Source of the DNA: Rhodoferax ferrireducens
Lineage (GTDB): Bacteria; Pseudomonadota; Gammaproteobacteria; Burkholderiales; Burkholderiaceae_C
Assembly (NCBI GenBank): GCA_002083775.1
Contig: MTEI01000002.1
Location: forward strand, 434,001-498,000
Direction of reading: 5' to 3'
Length of the DNA stretch: 64,000 nucleotides
This document shows positions 1-7,592 of the stretch, piece by piece (position 1 is the first letter of the stretch; each line of letters starts with the position of its first letter). The translations under genes and the position numbers were made by a program. The notes under the pieces were generated by a model, which did no database searches, was not told where the DNA came from, and saw nothing but the letters and a program-made list of their open reading frames with translations.

Positions 1-398
1 GTCGGGCCGACCCGGCGGATGTCGTCATCACCGCGCAGCACAAAGCTGGTGTCACCGCGGTCGGTCTTGACGTGCCAAGTGCAGGGGGTTGAAAAGCTGG
101 TGACGCTGTCAATGCTCAAGATGGTGGGCATGAACTCACGGGTCTGCAGTTCTTCGCGGATCAGGCTTTGGGCGGGCTCGGCCAGCATTGCGAGTTCTTC
201 CACCCAAGCGACCTCGTGGCCGTCAGTGTGCAGCAACGAGATACCCACCTCGGGCGACTGGATCGGGAAGGCGCGCACGGGCAGCACGCCTTCCACCACT
301 TCACCATCGGGCGTGGTCAGTACCAGACGGCCAAACGGGTTGCGCGCCAGTTGGAAAGGGGTGGTAACCACGGCGGTTCGGGTTGTGCTGGTGTTCAT
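1..398 (-). CDS. DUF1854 protein linked to cyanophycin genes (partial, 3' end outside window)
   Basis: Only the first 132 codons are in the window; the gene runs off its left edge. The N-terminus begins MNTSTTRTAVVTTPFQLAR and continues with short beta-rich stretches (FGRLVLTTPDGEVVEGVLPV, EVGISLLHTDGHEVAWVEEL). I recognise it as a DUF1854 protein, a family of unknown biochemical role that I know beside cyanophycin synthetases in Burkholderiales. No signal peptide or membrane segment is visible in this part. The start codon overlaps the stop of the ABC transporter by 4 bp (ATGA), so the two are almost certainly co-transcribed and translationally coupled. A role as a soluble partner of the transporter is inference from position only. 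The family call is fairly sure; the function is unknown. Confidence 0.75.
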   Translation of the reverse strand, partial: MNTSTTRTAVVTTPFQLARNPFGRLVLTTPDGEVVEGVLPVRAFPIQSPEVGISLLHTDGHEVAWVEELAMLAEPAQSLIREELQTREFMPTILSIDSVTSFSTPCTWHVKTDRGDTSFVLRGDDDIRRVGP

Positions 399-2677
399 TG
401 GTCGTCCTGGCGGCGGTCTTTCTCATCGTCCATGTCCACATCCATGTTGCGCGCCTGCGCCTGGTACAGGTTGTAGTAGGCGCCTTGGGCGGCCATCAGC
501 ACATCGTGCGTGCCCACTTCCACAATGCGGCCATGGTCCATCACCACCAACCGGTCGGCGCGGTGCAGGGTGGAGAGCCGGTGGGCGATGGCGATGGTGG
601 TGCGGCCTTTCACCAGGTTTTCCAGCGCGTTCTGGATTTCTTTTTCGGTCTCGGAGTCGACTGACGAGGTGGCTTCGTCCAGGATCAGGATGCGCGGGTC
701 GATCAGCAGCGCCCGGGCAATCGAGATGCGCTGGCGCTCCCCTCCTGACAGGCCCTGACCGCGTTCACCCACCATCGAGTCGTAACCTTGCGCCAGGCGC
801 AGGATGAATTCGTGCGCATGCGCGGCGCGTGCAGCGGCAATGATTTCGGCACGGCTGGCGTGCGGTTTGCCGTAGGCAATGTTCTCGGCAATGGTGCCAA
901 AAAACAGGAATGGCTCCTGCAGCACCAGCCCGATATGACGGCGGTAGTCGGCCACCGGGAAGGCGCGCACATCGACACCATCAACCTTGATCGAGCCCTC
1001 AGACACGTCGTAAAAGCGGCAAATCAGGTTCACCAGCGTGCTTTTGCCCGAGCCGCTGTGGCCCACCAATCCAATCATTTCACCGGGATGGATGGTCAGG
1101 TTGATGCCTTTGTTGACCTCGCGGTTGCCGTAGCGAAAGCTCACATCGGTCAGTTCAATGCGGCCTTTAACACGCGCCAATTTGACCGGTTGGGTGGGCT
1201 CCGGCACGCTGGAGACATGGTCCAGAATGTCAAAAATGCGTTTGGCAGCCGAGGCGGACTTTTCGGTTACCGAAACAATGCGGCTCATCGAATCCAGCCG
1301 CCCGTAAAAGCGACTGATATACGAGATGAAGGCCATCAGCACGCCCACGGTGATCTCGGATTTGGACACCAGCCAGATGCCAAAACCCCACACCACCAGC
1401 AGGCCCAGTTCGGTCATCAGCGAAATGCTGGGGGCAAACACCGACCAGATCTTGTTGATCTTGTCGTTCACCGCCAGGTTTTGTTTGTTGGCCTCGCGAA
1501 AACGCGCAGATTCGCGGTCTTCCTGGGCAAAGGCCTTGACCACCCGCACACCGGGAATGGTGTCGGCCAGCACGCTGGTCACGGCTGACCAGACGCGGTC
1601 AATCTTCTCAAAACCCGTTTGCAGCCGAAACCGCACCGAGCGGATCATCCACACAATAAACGGCAGTGGTACCAGCGTGACCAGCGCCAGCCAGGGGTTG
1701 ATCGAGATCAGGATCACCGCCGTCATCACCAGCATCAGGATGTCGGAGGCAAAGTCGAGCAGGTGCAGCGACAAAAACACGCAGATGCGGTCGCTCTCGC
1801 TGCCAATGCGCGACATCAAATCCCCCGTGCGCTTGCCGCCAAAATATTCCAGCGACATGCGCAGCAGGTGGTCATAGGTGGTGGTGCGCAGGTCGGCGCC
1901 AATCCGTTCGGACACCAGCGCCAGGATGTAAGTTTTGGCCCAGGACAGGCCCCAGGCCAGCAGCGCTGCACCAAACAGCCCGGCCAGGTAAGTGGCCACC
2001 AGCATCGGGTCAATGTGCTGGCCGTTCTGGAACGGGATCAACACCTCGTCCATCAGCGGCATGGCCAGATACGGCGGTACCAGGCTGGCAGCGGTGCCCA
2101 GCAGTGTCAGCACCAGGCCGGCTAGCAATTGCCCTTTGTAGGGTTTGGCAAAACGCCACAACCTGAACAGCGTCCAGGTGGAGGGTGGGGTGTGGATGAC
2201 CTTGGTGCAGATCGGGCACTCGTCCTGGTCCGGCTCCAGCGGTGCCTTGCAGCTCGGGCAGCGGTGGCCCTCAGGCAACTGCGGTGGCTGGCCGGTCTCA
2301 AAACTGGTCTGGTAAATCTGGAACTGGTCCAGCAGCCGGGTGGCGTGCAGGTTGTGTGTGAGCGTGAAGCGCCAGGCGGCCAGGCGCGCCTGGGTGTCCA
2401 TCAGTTCCAGATGGCCCACCCCCGCGTGGTCATGCAGCTTCAGGGTCAGGCCACTGCGGTACGGCCAGCTGTGCCAAGTGCCATCGGGTGACCGGCTCAG
2501 CAGGCGCTGGCCGGTGACCAGCACCAGGCCTTGAACAAAGTGCAATTGATCGTCCAGGTCGGCCACCAGAGCCGCCAGCATGCTCTCATTTGTTTCCAAT
2601 TGTGCCGCCACTTCAGCGCGCAGCGGGGCTGGAATGTCATGCAACGCAGGATCGGGGGCAAGCAGGTCGGGGGTCAT
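395..2677 (-). CDS. ABC exporter (fused TMD-NBD) with N-terminal zinc ribbon, cyanophycin locus
   Basis: A 760-residue half-transporter. Residues 1-135 form a soluble N-terminal region, followed by a four-cysteine zinc ribbon (C140-x2-C143, C154-x2-C157), a six-helix exporter membrane domain (about 175-475) and an ATPase domain with Walker A GHSGSGKST (539-547), signature LSGGERQ (from 643) and Walker B LILDEATS. Such a protein would work as a homodimer. The exporter part is ordinary; the zinc ribbon and preceding domain are unusual. The gene is divergent from cphA'/cphA and overlaps the DUF1854 gene by 4 bp. The substrate is unknown, and a cyanophycin-related peptide is only a guess from context. 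I chose ATG at 2677; a TTG at 2746 would add 23 residues but has no better support. Confidence 0.88.
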   Translation of the reverse strand: MTPDLLAPDPALHDIPAPLRAEVAAQLETNESMLAALVADLDDQLHFVQGLVLVTGQRLLSRSPDGTWHSWPYRSGLTLKLHDHAGVGHLELMDTQARLAAWRFTLTHNLHATRLLDQFQIYQTSFETGQPPQLPEGHRCPSCKAPLEPDQDECPICTKVIHTPPSTWTLFRLWRFAKPYKGQLLAGLVLTLLGTAASLVPPYLAMPLMDEVLIPFQNGQHIDPMLVATYLAGLFGAALLAWGLSWAKTYILALVSERIGADLRTTTYDHLLRMSLEYFGGKRTGDLMSRIGSESDRICVFLSLHLLDFASDILMLVMTAVILISINPWLALVTLVPLPFIVWMIRSVRFRLQTGFEKIDRVWSAVTSVLADTIPGVRVVKAFAQEDRESARFREANKQNLAVNDKINKIWSVFAPSISLMTELGLLVVWGFGIWLVSKSEITVGVLMAFISYISRFYGRLDSMSRIVSVTEKSASAAKRIFDILDHVSSVPEPTQPVKLARVKGRIELTDVSFRYGNREVNKGINLTIHPGEMIGLVGHSGSGKSTLVNLICRFYDVSEGSIKVDGVDVRAFPVADYRRHIGLVLQEPFLFFGTIAENIAYGKPHASRAEIIAAARAAHAHEFILRLAQGYDSMVGERGQGLSGGERQRISIARALLIDPRILILDEATSSVDSETEKEIQNALENLVKGRTTIAIAHRLSTLHRADRLVVMDHGRIVEVGTHDVLMAAQGAYYNLYQAQARNMDVDMDDEKDRRQDDQ

Positions 2678-2822
2678 GGGGGCCAATGTTGGGGCAGTGG
2701 GAAGGCTGCCGTTGCTTACAAAATATTTATGCTTTTCCTGCTGCAAGAGGGGTGGTTGTCAAGCAAATGAACTGAAAATTCGGCACCTGTTCCTAACGGC
2801 CGACCTTATAAAACTCATATCG
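2678..2822. promoter_or_regulatory. Divergent promoter region between ABC exporter and cphA'
   Basis: This 145-bp AT-richer gap separates the divergent transporter/DUF1854 and cphA'/cphA transcription units and must hold both promoters. Reading towards cphA', TATAAA at 2807-2812 resembles a -10 box but ends only 10 bases before the ATG, and no Shine-Dalgarno sequence precedes that ATG. Reading towards the transporter, TTGCAG (2746-2741) and TATTTT (2725-2720) are 15 bp apart, a poor sigma70 spacing. No clear operator palindrome was found. Promoter assignments are tentative. Confidence 0.35.
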
Positions 2823-4988
2823 ATGAAGACCATTCAATTGCTGCGTGTGGCTCACTTGCGCGGTCCCAATATCTGGACCTACCGCCCCGTGATTGAGGCC
2901 TGGGTTGACATTGGCGACCTGGAGGACTATCCCTCCAACACCTTGCCTGGATTTTATGAGCGTTTGACGACTTGGCTGCCCGGTCTGGCGGTGCATCGCT
3001 GCGGAATCGGCGAGCCGGGTGGTTTTCTGGAGCGCTTGCGAGAAGGCACTTGGGCCGGGCATATTCTGGAGCATGTGGTGCTGGAGCTGCAAAACATGGC
3101 CGGCATGCGCACCGGTTTTGGCAAAACGCGCCAGACCTCGGTGCGTGGTGTTTACAAGATGGCGTTTCGCACCCGGCAGGAAGAGGTGGGCCGCGCCGCT
3201 TTGAACGAGGGTCTTGATCTGGTGCACGCCGCCATCCATGACACCCCCTTTGACATGACCGCTGCCGTGGCCCGCCTGCGTGAATTGGTGGACGTGCACT
3301 GCCTGGGCCCGAGCACCGCGCACATTGTGGAAGCTGCCACCGAGCGCGGTATCCCGCACATTCGCTTGACCGACGGCAACCTGGTGCAGCTTGGCCACGG
3401 TGCACGCCAGCGCCGCATCTGGACCGCAGAGACCGATCACACCAGCGCCATTGCCGAAGAAATCGCTGGTGACAAAGACCTGACCAAGTCGCTTTTGCGC
3501 TCCGCCGGGGTGCCGGTGCCCGAGGGGCAGGTCGTCCAGACCGCCGATGGCGCCTGGGAAGCAGCCCAAGACATTGGCCTGCCGGTGGTGGTGAAGCCCT
3601 ACAACGGCAACCATGGGCGCGGCGTGTCGCTGGACCTGAGCAGCCGCAAGGACATTGATGCAGCTTTTGCCCTGGCCAAACGCAAAGGTGGCGACAACGT
3701 CATCGTCGAGCAGTACATCCCTGGCAACGAACACCGCCTGCTGGTGGTGGGCAAGCAAGTGGTGGCGGTTGCGCGTGGCGACACGGCCTGGGTCACGGGC
3801 GACGGTCAGTCCGACATCATTGCACTGGTCAACAGCCAGATCAACACCGACCCGCGCCGTGGTGTCACCGAAGACGCGCCGCTCAACGAACTCAAGCCGC
3901 ACGAGGCGGCAGAGATCATTCTGGAACTGGAGCGCCAGGGCCTCACCGCCTATTCGGTGCCCGCCGCTGGTGACAAGGTGCTGATCCAGCGCAATGGCAA
4001 TGTGGCCTTTGATGTCACCGACCAGGTTCACCCCAGTGTGGCGGCCACCGCCGCACTGGCGGCGCGCGTGGTTGGCCTGGACATTGCCGGGGTGGACATG
4101 GTGCTCGAAGATGCCTCGCGACCCATTGGGGAGCAACGCGCGGCAGTGGTGGAAGTCAACGCGAGCCCGGGGCTGCTGGCGCACCTGAAACCCGCCAGCG
4201 GGCTGCCACGGCCCATCGGCCAGGCCATCATGGCGCACATGTTTGAGCCAGGTGACACCGGGCGCATCAAGCTGGTGGGCATCACCGGTCAACAGCACAC
4301 CACGCTGATCGCCCGGCTGGTGAGCTGGATGCTGTACATCCAGTCGCAAAAAGTCGGTCTGGCCTGCCGCGACGGCTTCTTTTTGGGCGCACGCCGGGTG
4401 GACGCCCGCGACTGCGCCCATTGGGACGCCGGGCAAAACCTGCTGATGAACCGGTCGCTGGACGTAGCCGTGTTTGAGCATACGCCACGCGGCATCCTGA
4501 GTGATGGCTTGGCATATGACAAATGCACCGTGGGCGTGGTGACCGATGTGGGCGACTTTGCGGCGCTGTCCGACTTTTACGTCGACCACGCTGACAAGTT
4601 GTACACCGTGATGCGCACTCAGGTGGACGTGATCCTGCCGCACGGCACGGCCGTGCTCAACGCTGCCGACCCGCAGGTGGCTGAGATGGCGCCGCTGTGT
4701 GACGGCCAGGTGATTTTTTATGCCCTGGATCCCGCGGTAGAAGCTTTGGCGGCGCACCAAACAGCGGGGGGGCAAGTGGTGTTTTTGCAAGACAGCCATC
4801 TGGTGCTGGCGCAAGGGCTGGACACGGTGGCGCGTCTGCCGCTGGCCACGCTGCCCGCCTGGCCAGACGACAAGCTGCACGCTCTGCTGGCCGCCGCCGC
4901 CACCACCTGGGCGCTTGGCATGACGCCCGAGCTGATAGGCGCCGGTCTGCGCACCTTCCAAATTCCTTCTCACGCCGTGATGTCATGA
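2823..4988 (+). CDS. cphA': Cyanophycin synthetase paralogue CphA' with degenerate Mur-ligase domain
   Basis: This 721-residue homologue of CphA has the N-terminal domain (about 1-160) and a complete ATP-grasp domain (about 160-480, with TSAIAEEIAGDKDLTKSLL and VVEVNASPGLLAHL). The Mur-ligase-like part is altered: where CphA has GTNGKTTT, this protein has GITGQQHTT (486-494), with no P-loop lysine, and it ends before the Mur C-terminal domain, about 135 residues short of CphA. Known family: betaproteobacteria such as Cupriavidus necator carry CphA and CphA' together, and cyanobacterial CphA2 also has a dead Mur half. I infer that only the ATP-grasp site works. The start is ATG 2823, without a visible ribosome site. 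It overlaps cphA by 4 bp (ATGA). Confidence 0.9.
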   Translation: MKTIQLLRVAHLRGPNIWTYRPVIEAWVDIGDLEDYPSNTLPGFYERLTTWLPGLAVHRCGIGEPGGFLERLREGTWAGHILEHVVLELQNMAGMRTGFGKTRQTSVRGVYKMAFRTRQEEVGRAALNEGLDLVHAAIHDTPFDMTAAVARLRELVDVHCLGPSTAHIVEAATERGIPHIRLTDGNLVQLGHGARQRRIWTAETDHTSAIAEEIAGDKDLTKSLLRSAGVPVPEGQVVQTADGAWEAAQDIGLPVVVKPYNGNHGRGVSLDLSSRKDIDAAFALAKRKGGDNVIVEQYIPGNEHRLLVVGKQVVAVARGDTAWVTGDGQSDIIALVNSQINTDPRRGVTEDAPLNELKPHEAAEIILELERQGLTAYSVPAAGDKVLIQRNGNVAFDVTDQVHPSVAATAALAARVVGLDIAGVDMVLEDASRPIGEQRAAVVEVNASPGLLAHLKPASGLPRPIGQAIMAHMFEPGDTGRIKLVGITGQQHTTLIARLVSWMLYIQSQKVGLACRDGFFLGARRVDARDCAHWDAGQNLLMNRSLDVAVFEHTPRGILSDGLAYDKCTVGVVTDVGDFAALSDFYVDHADKLYTVMRTQVDVILPHGTAVLNAADPQVAEMAPLCDGQVIFYALDPAVEALAAHQTAGGQVVFLQDSHLVLAQGLDTVARLPLATLPAWPDDKLHALLAAAATTWALGMTPELIGAGLRTFQIPSHAVMS

Positions 4989-7555
4989 AGTTATCCCGCA
5001 TCAGAGCCCTTCGCGGCCCCAATCTCTGGACCCAGCGCACCGCCATCGAAGTGGTGGTGACCTGTAACCCGGCTGAAGCCAGCATGACCGACGTGCCCGG
5101 CTTCGAGCCCGGTCTGCGTGAGCGTTTTCCGTCCATCAGCCCCTTGCAGCCGGTCGGGCAGGACGCGCCAGTGCCGCTGGCACATGTGCTCGGCATCGCC
5201 GCACTGGACTTGCAGGCCCAGGCGGGCTGCCCGGTCACTTACCGGCGTACCACGCCCACGCTGGAGGCTGGGGTGTTTCAGGTGATTGTGGAATACACCC
5301 AGGAGGCGGTGGGCCGCTTGGCGCTGGAACTGGCTCAGACCTTGTGCCAGGCGGCGCTGGATGACAGCCCGTTTGACCTGCAGCAGGCGCTAACGCAGTT
5401 GCGCGATCTGGATGAAGACGTGCGCCTGGGCCCCAGCACCGGTGCGATTGTCGACGCCGCCCTGGCGCGCGGCATTCCATGCCGACGCATGACCGAAGGC
5501 AGCATGGTGGCGCTGGGCTGGGGCAGCCGCCAGCGGCGCATTCAGGCGGCAGAGATCGATGCCACCAGCGCCATTGCCGAGGCCATCGCGCAGGACAAAC
5601 AACTCACCAAAAAGCTGCTGGCCGCCGCCGGCGTGCCGGTGCCTCTGGGCCGCCAGGTGCACAGTGCCGACGATGCCTGGGCGGCCGCCCAGGCGATTGG
5701 CCTGCCGGTGGTGATCAAGCCCAAAGATGGCAACCAGGGCAAAGGCGTGACGGTGAACATCAGCACCCGCGAGCAACTGGCCGCGGCGTACCAGACCGCC
5801 ACCCAATTCAGCAGCCAGGTGCTGGTGGAGCGTTTCCTGCCCGGCCACGACTACCGCTTGCTGGTGGTGGGTGACAAACTGGTGGCCGCAGCCCGGCGTG
5901 AGGCACCCCACGTGGTGGGCGACGGCGTGCACAACGTGCGCGCGCTGGTGGACAGTGTCAACAGCGACCCACGGCGCGGTTCTGGTCATGCCACCTCCCT
6001 GACCAAAATCCGGTTTGACGACATCGCCCTGGCCTGCCTTGCGGATCAGGGTTTTGGCGCCGAGTCGGTGCCGGCGCTGGGCCAGCGCGTCACGCTGCGC
6101 CGCAATGCCAACCTGTCCACCGGTGGCACCGCCACCGACGTGACCGACGATGTGCACGCTGAAGTGGCGGCTCGCGCGGTGGCCGCCGCCAAAATGGTCG
6201 GACTGGACATTTGTGGTGTGGACATGGTCACCGACAGCATCCATCACAGCCTGGAAGAGCGTGGCGGCGGCGTGGTGGAGGTGAATGCCGCACCGGGCCT
6301 GCGCATGCACATTGCGCCGTCGTTTGGCAAGGGCCGGGCGGTGGGTGAGGCCATTGTTCAAGAGATGTTTGGCAGCCACAGCAATGGCCGTATTCCGCTG
6401 GTGGCGGTGACCGGCACCAATGGCAAAACCACCACCGTGCGGCTGATTGCCCACATTTTGAGCGAGAGCGGCTTGCGCGTGGGCATGACCAACACTGACG
6501 GCGTCTACATTGCCGGGCAGCGGATCGACACCGGTGACTGCAGCGGCCCGAAAAGCGCGCGCAATGTGTTGCAGCACCCGGATGTGGATGCGGCGGTGCT
6601 GGAAACCGCGCGTGGCGGCATGCTGCGCGAGGGCTTGGCCTTTGACCGCTGCGATGTGGCGGTGGTGACCAATGTTGGCAGTGGCGACCACCTCGGGCTG
6701 AACTACATCACCACCCTGCAAGACCTGGTGGTCTTGAAGCGGGTGATCGTGCAAAACATCGCCAGCAACGGCACGGCAGTGCTGAATGCGGCTGACCCGG
6801 CGGTGGTGGTCATGGCCAAACATTGCGCTGGCACAGTGACCTATTTCGCACTGGACCGGCAGCTGCCGGTGATGGCCACCCACCTGGCACTGGGCCAGCG
6901 GGCGGTGTACGTGCAGGACAGCGAACTGGTGGCCGAACACGGGGCCCAGCAATGGCGCCTGCCCCTGTCTGAGGTGCCAATCACGCTTGGCGGCAGCATT
7001 GGTTTTCAGGTCGAAAACGTGCTCGCCGCCGTGGCGGCGGTGTGGGCGCTGGGTCTGGACTGGGAGGGGGTGCGCCAGGCCTTGGCCAGTTTTGTCAATG
7101 ACAGTGACAACGCCATGGGCCGCTTCAACCTGTTTCAGTACCGGGGTGCCACGGTGATTGCCGATTACGGCCACAACCCGGACGCCATGACCGCGCTGGT
7201 GCAAGCGGTGCAAGCCTTGCCGGCGCAACATCGCTCGGTGGTCATCAGTGGCGCCGGGGACCGGCGCGATGAAGACATTCGCCAGCAGACGCAAATTTTG
7301 GGTCAGGCCTTTGACGAAGTGGTGCTGTACCAGGATCAATGCCAGCGTGGCCGTGACGATGGCGAGGTGATCGGCTTGCTGCGCGAAGGCCTGGAAGGTG
7401 CTACCCGCACACGCCATGTGCTTGAAATCACCGGTGAGTTCCGGGCCATCGACACCGCCATGGACAAGCTGGGCGAGGGCGATTTGTGCCTGATCCTGGT
7501 GGATCAGGTGGAAGAAGCCCTCGCCTACATCCGCGCTAAAATCTCAAAACAATAG
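4985..7555 (+). CDS. cphA: Cyanophycin synthetase
   Basis: CphA makes cyanophycin, a non-ribosomal nitrogen-storage polymer with an aspartate backbone and arginine side chains, by adding Asp and then Arg with ATP at two sites. At 856 residues it has the family's usual length. Visible parts are an N-terminal domain (1-160), an ATP-grasp domain (about 160-470, with LVVGDKLVAAARREAPHVVGDG and VVEVNAAPGLRMH), and a full Mur-ligase-like domain with P-loop GTNGKTTT (477-484), ETARGGMLREG and the C-terminal MGRFNLF...YGHNPDA segment. It is translationally coupled to cphA' by an ATGA overlap. Its TAG stop (7553-7555) lies inside a family A repeat shared with the end of mfd. No cyanophycinase gene is in the window. 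Confidence 0.97.
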   Translation: MKLSRIRALRGPNLWTQRTAIEVVVTCNPAEASMTDVPGFEPGLRERFPSISPLQPVGQDAPVPLAHVLGIAALDLQAQAGCPVTYRRTTPTLEAGVFQVIVEYTQEAVGRLALELAQTLCQAALDDSPFDLQQALTQLRDLDEDVRLGPSTGAIVDAALARGIPCRRMTEGSMVALGWGSRQRRIQAAEIDATSAIAEAIAQDKQLTKKLLAAAGVPVPLGRQVHSADDAWAAAQAIGLPVVIKPKDGNQGKGVTVNISTREQLAAAYQTATQFSSQVLVERFLPGHDYRLLVVGDKLVAAARREAPHVVGDGVHNVRALVDSVNSDPRRGSGHATSLTKIRFDDIALACLADQGFGAESVPALGQRVTLRRNANLSTGGTATDVTDDVHAEVAARAVAAAKMVGLDICGVDMVTDSIHHSLEERGGGVVEVNAAPGLRMHIAPSFGKGRAVGEAIVQEMFGSHSNGRIPLVAVTGTNGKTTTVRLIAHILSESGLRVGMTNTDGVYIAGQRIDTGDCSGPKSARNVLQHPDVDAAVLETARGGMLREGLAFDRCDVAVVTNVGSGDHLGLNYITTLQDLVVLKRVIVQNIASNGTAVLNAADPAVVVMAKHCAGTVTYFALDRQLPVMATHLALGQRAVYVQDSELVAEHGAQQWRLPLSEVPITLGGSIGFQVENVLAAVAAVWALGLDWEGVRQALASFVNDSDNAMGRFNLFQYRGATVIADYGHNPDAMTALVQAVQALPAQHRSVVISGAGDRRDEDIRQQTQILGQAFDEVVLYQDQCQRGRDDGEVIGLLREGLEGATRTRHVLEITGEFRAIDTAMDKLGEGDLCLILVDQVEEALAYIRAKISKQ

Positions 7556-7592
7556 CTATCTGCCCTTATCTATCAAGGGCTAGAGGCCATTT
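7551..7592 (-). repeat. Family A repeat between convergent cphA and mfd
   Basis: Read on the minus strand this is AAATGGCCTCTAGCCCTTGA followed by TAGATAAGGGCAGATAGCTATT, an imperfect hairpin whose arms are GCCCTT and AAGGGC. It matches copies at 41661, 14643, 33517 and 63833. It contains the TAG stop of cphA (7553-7555) and the last codons and TGA of mfd (stop 7573-7575), so the Mfd C-terminal residues MASSP are repeat-encoded. The stem could slow or end transcription in both directions, but no long U-tract follows. Confidence 0.85.

Noticed and set aside
2793-4973. 726-codon open frame antisense to cphA'
   Set aside because: A shadow of GC-rich codon bias: His/Gln/Arg-rich translation without domains, fully opposite a certain gene.
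5390-7417. 675-codon open frame antisense to cphA
   Set aside because: Same reason; composition is that of reversed cphA codons and no start signal or family similarity is seen.
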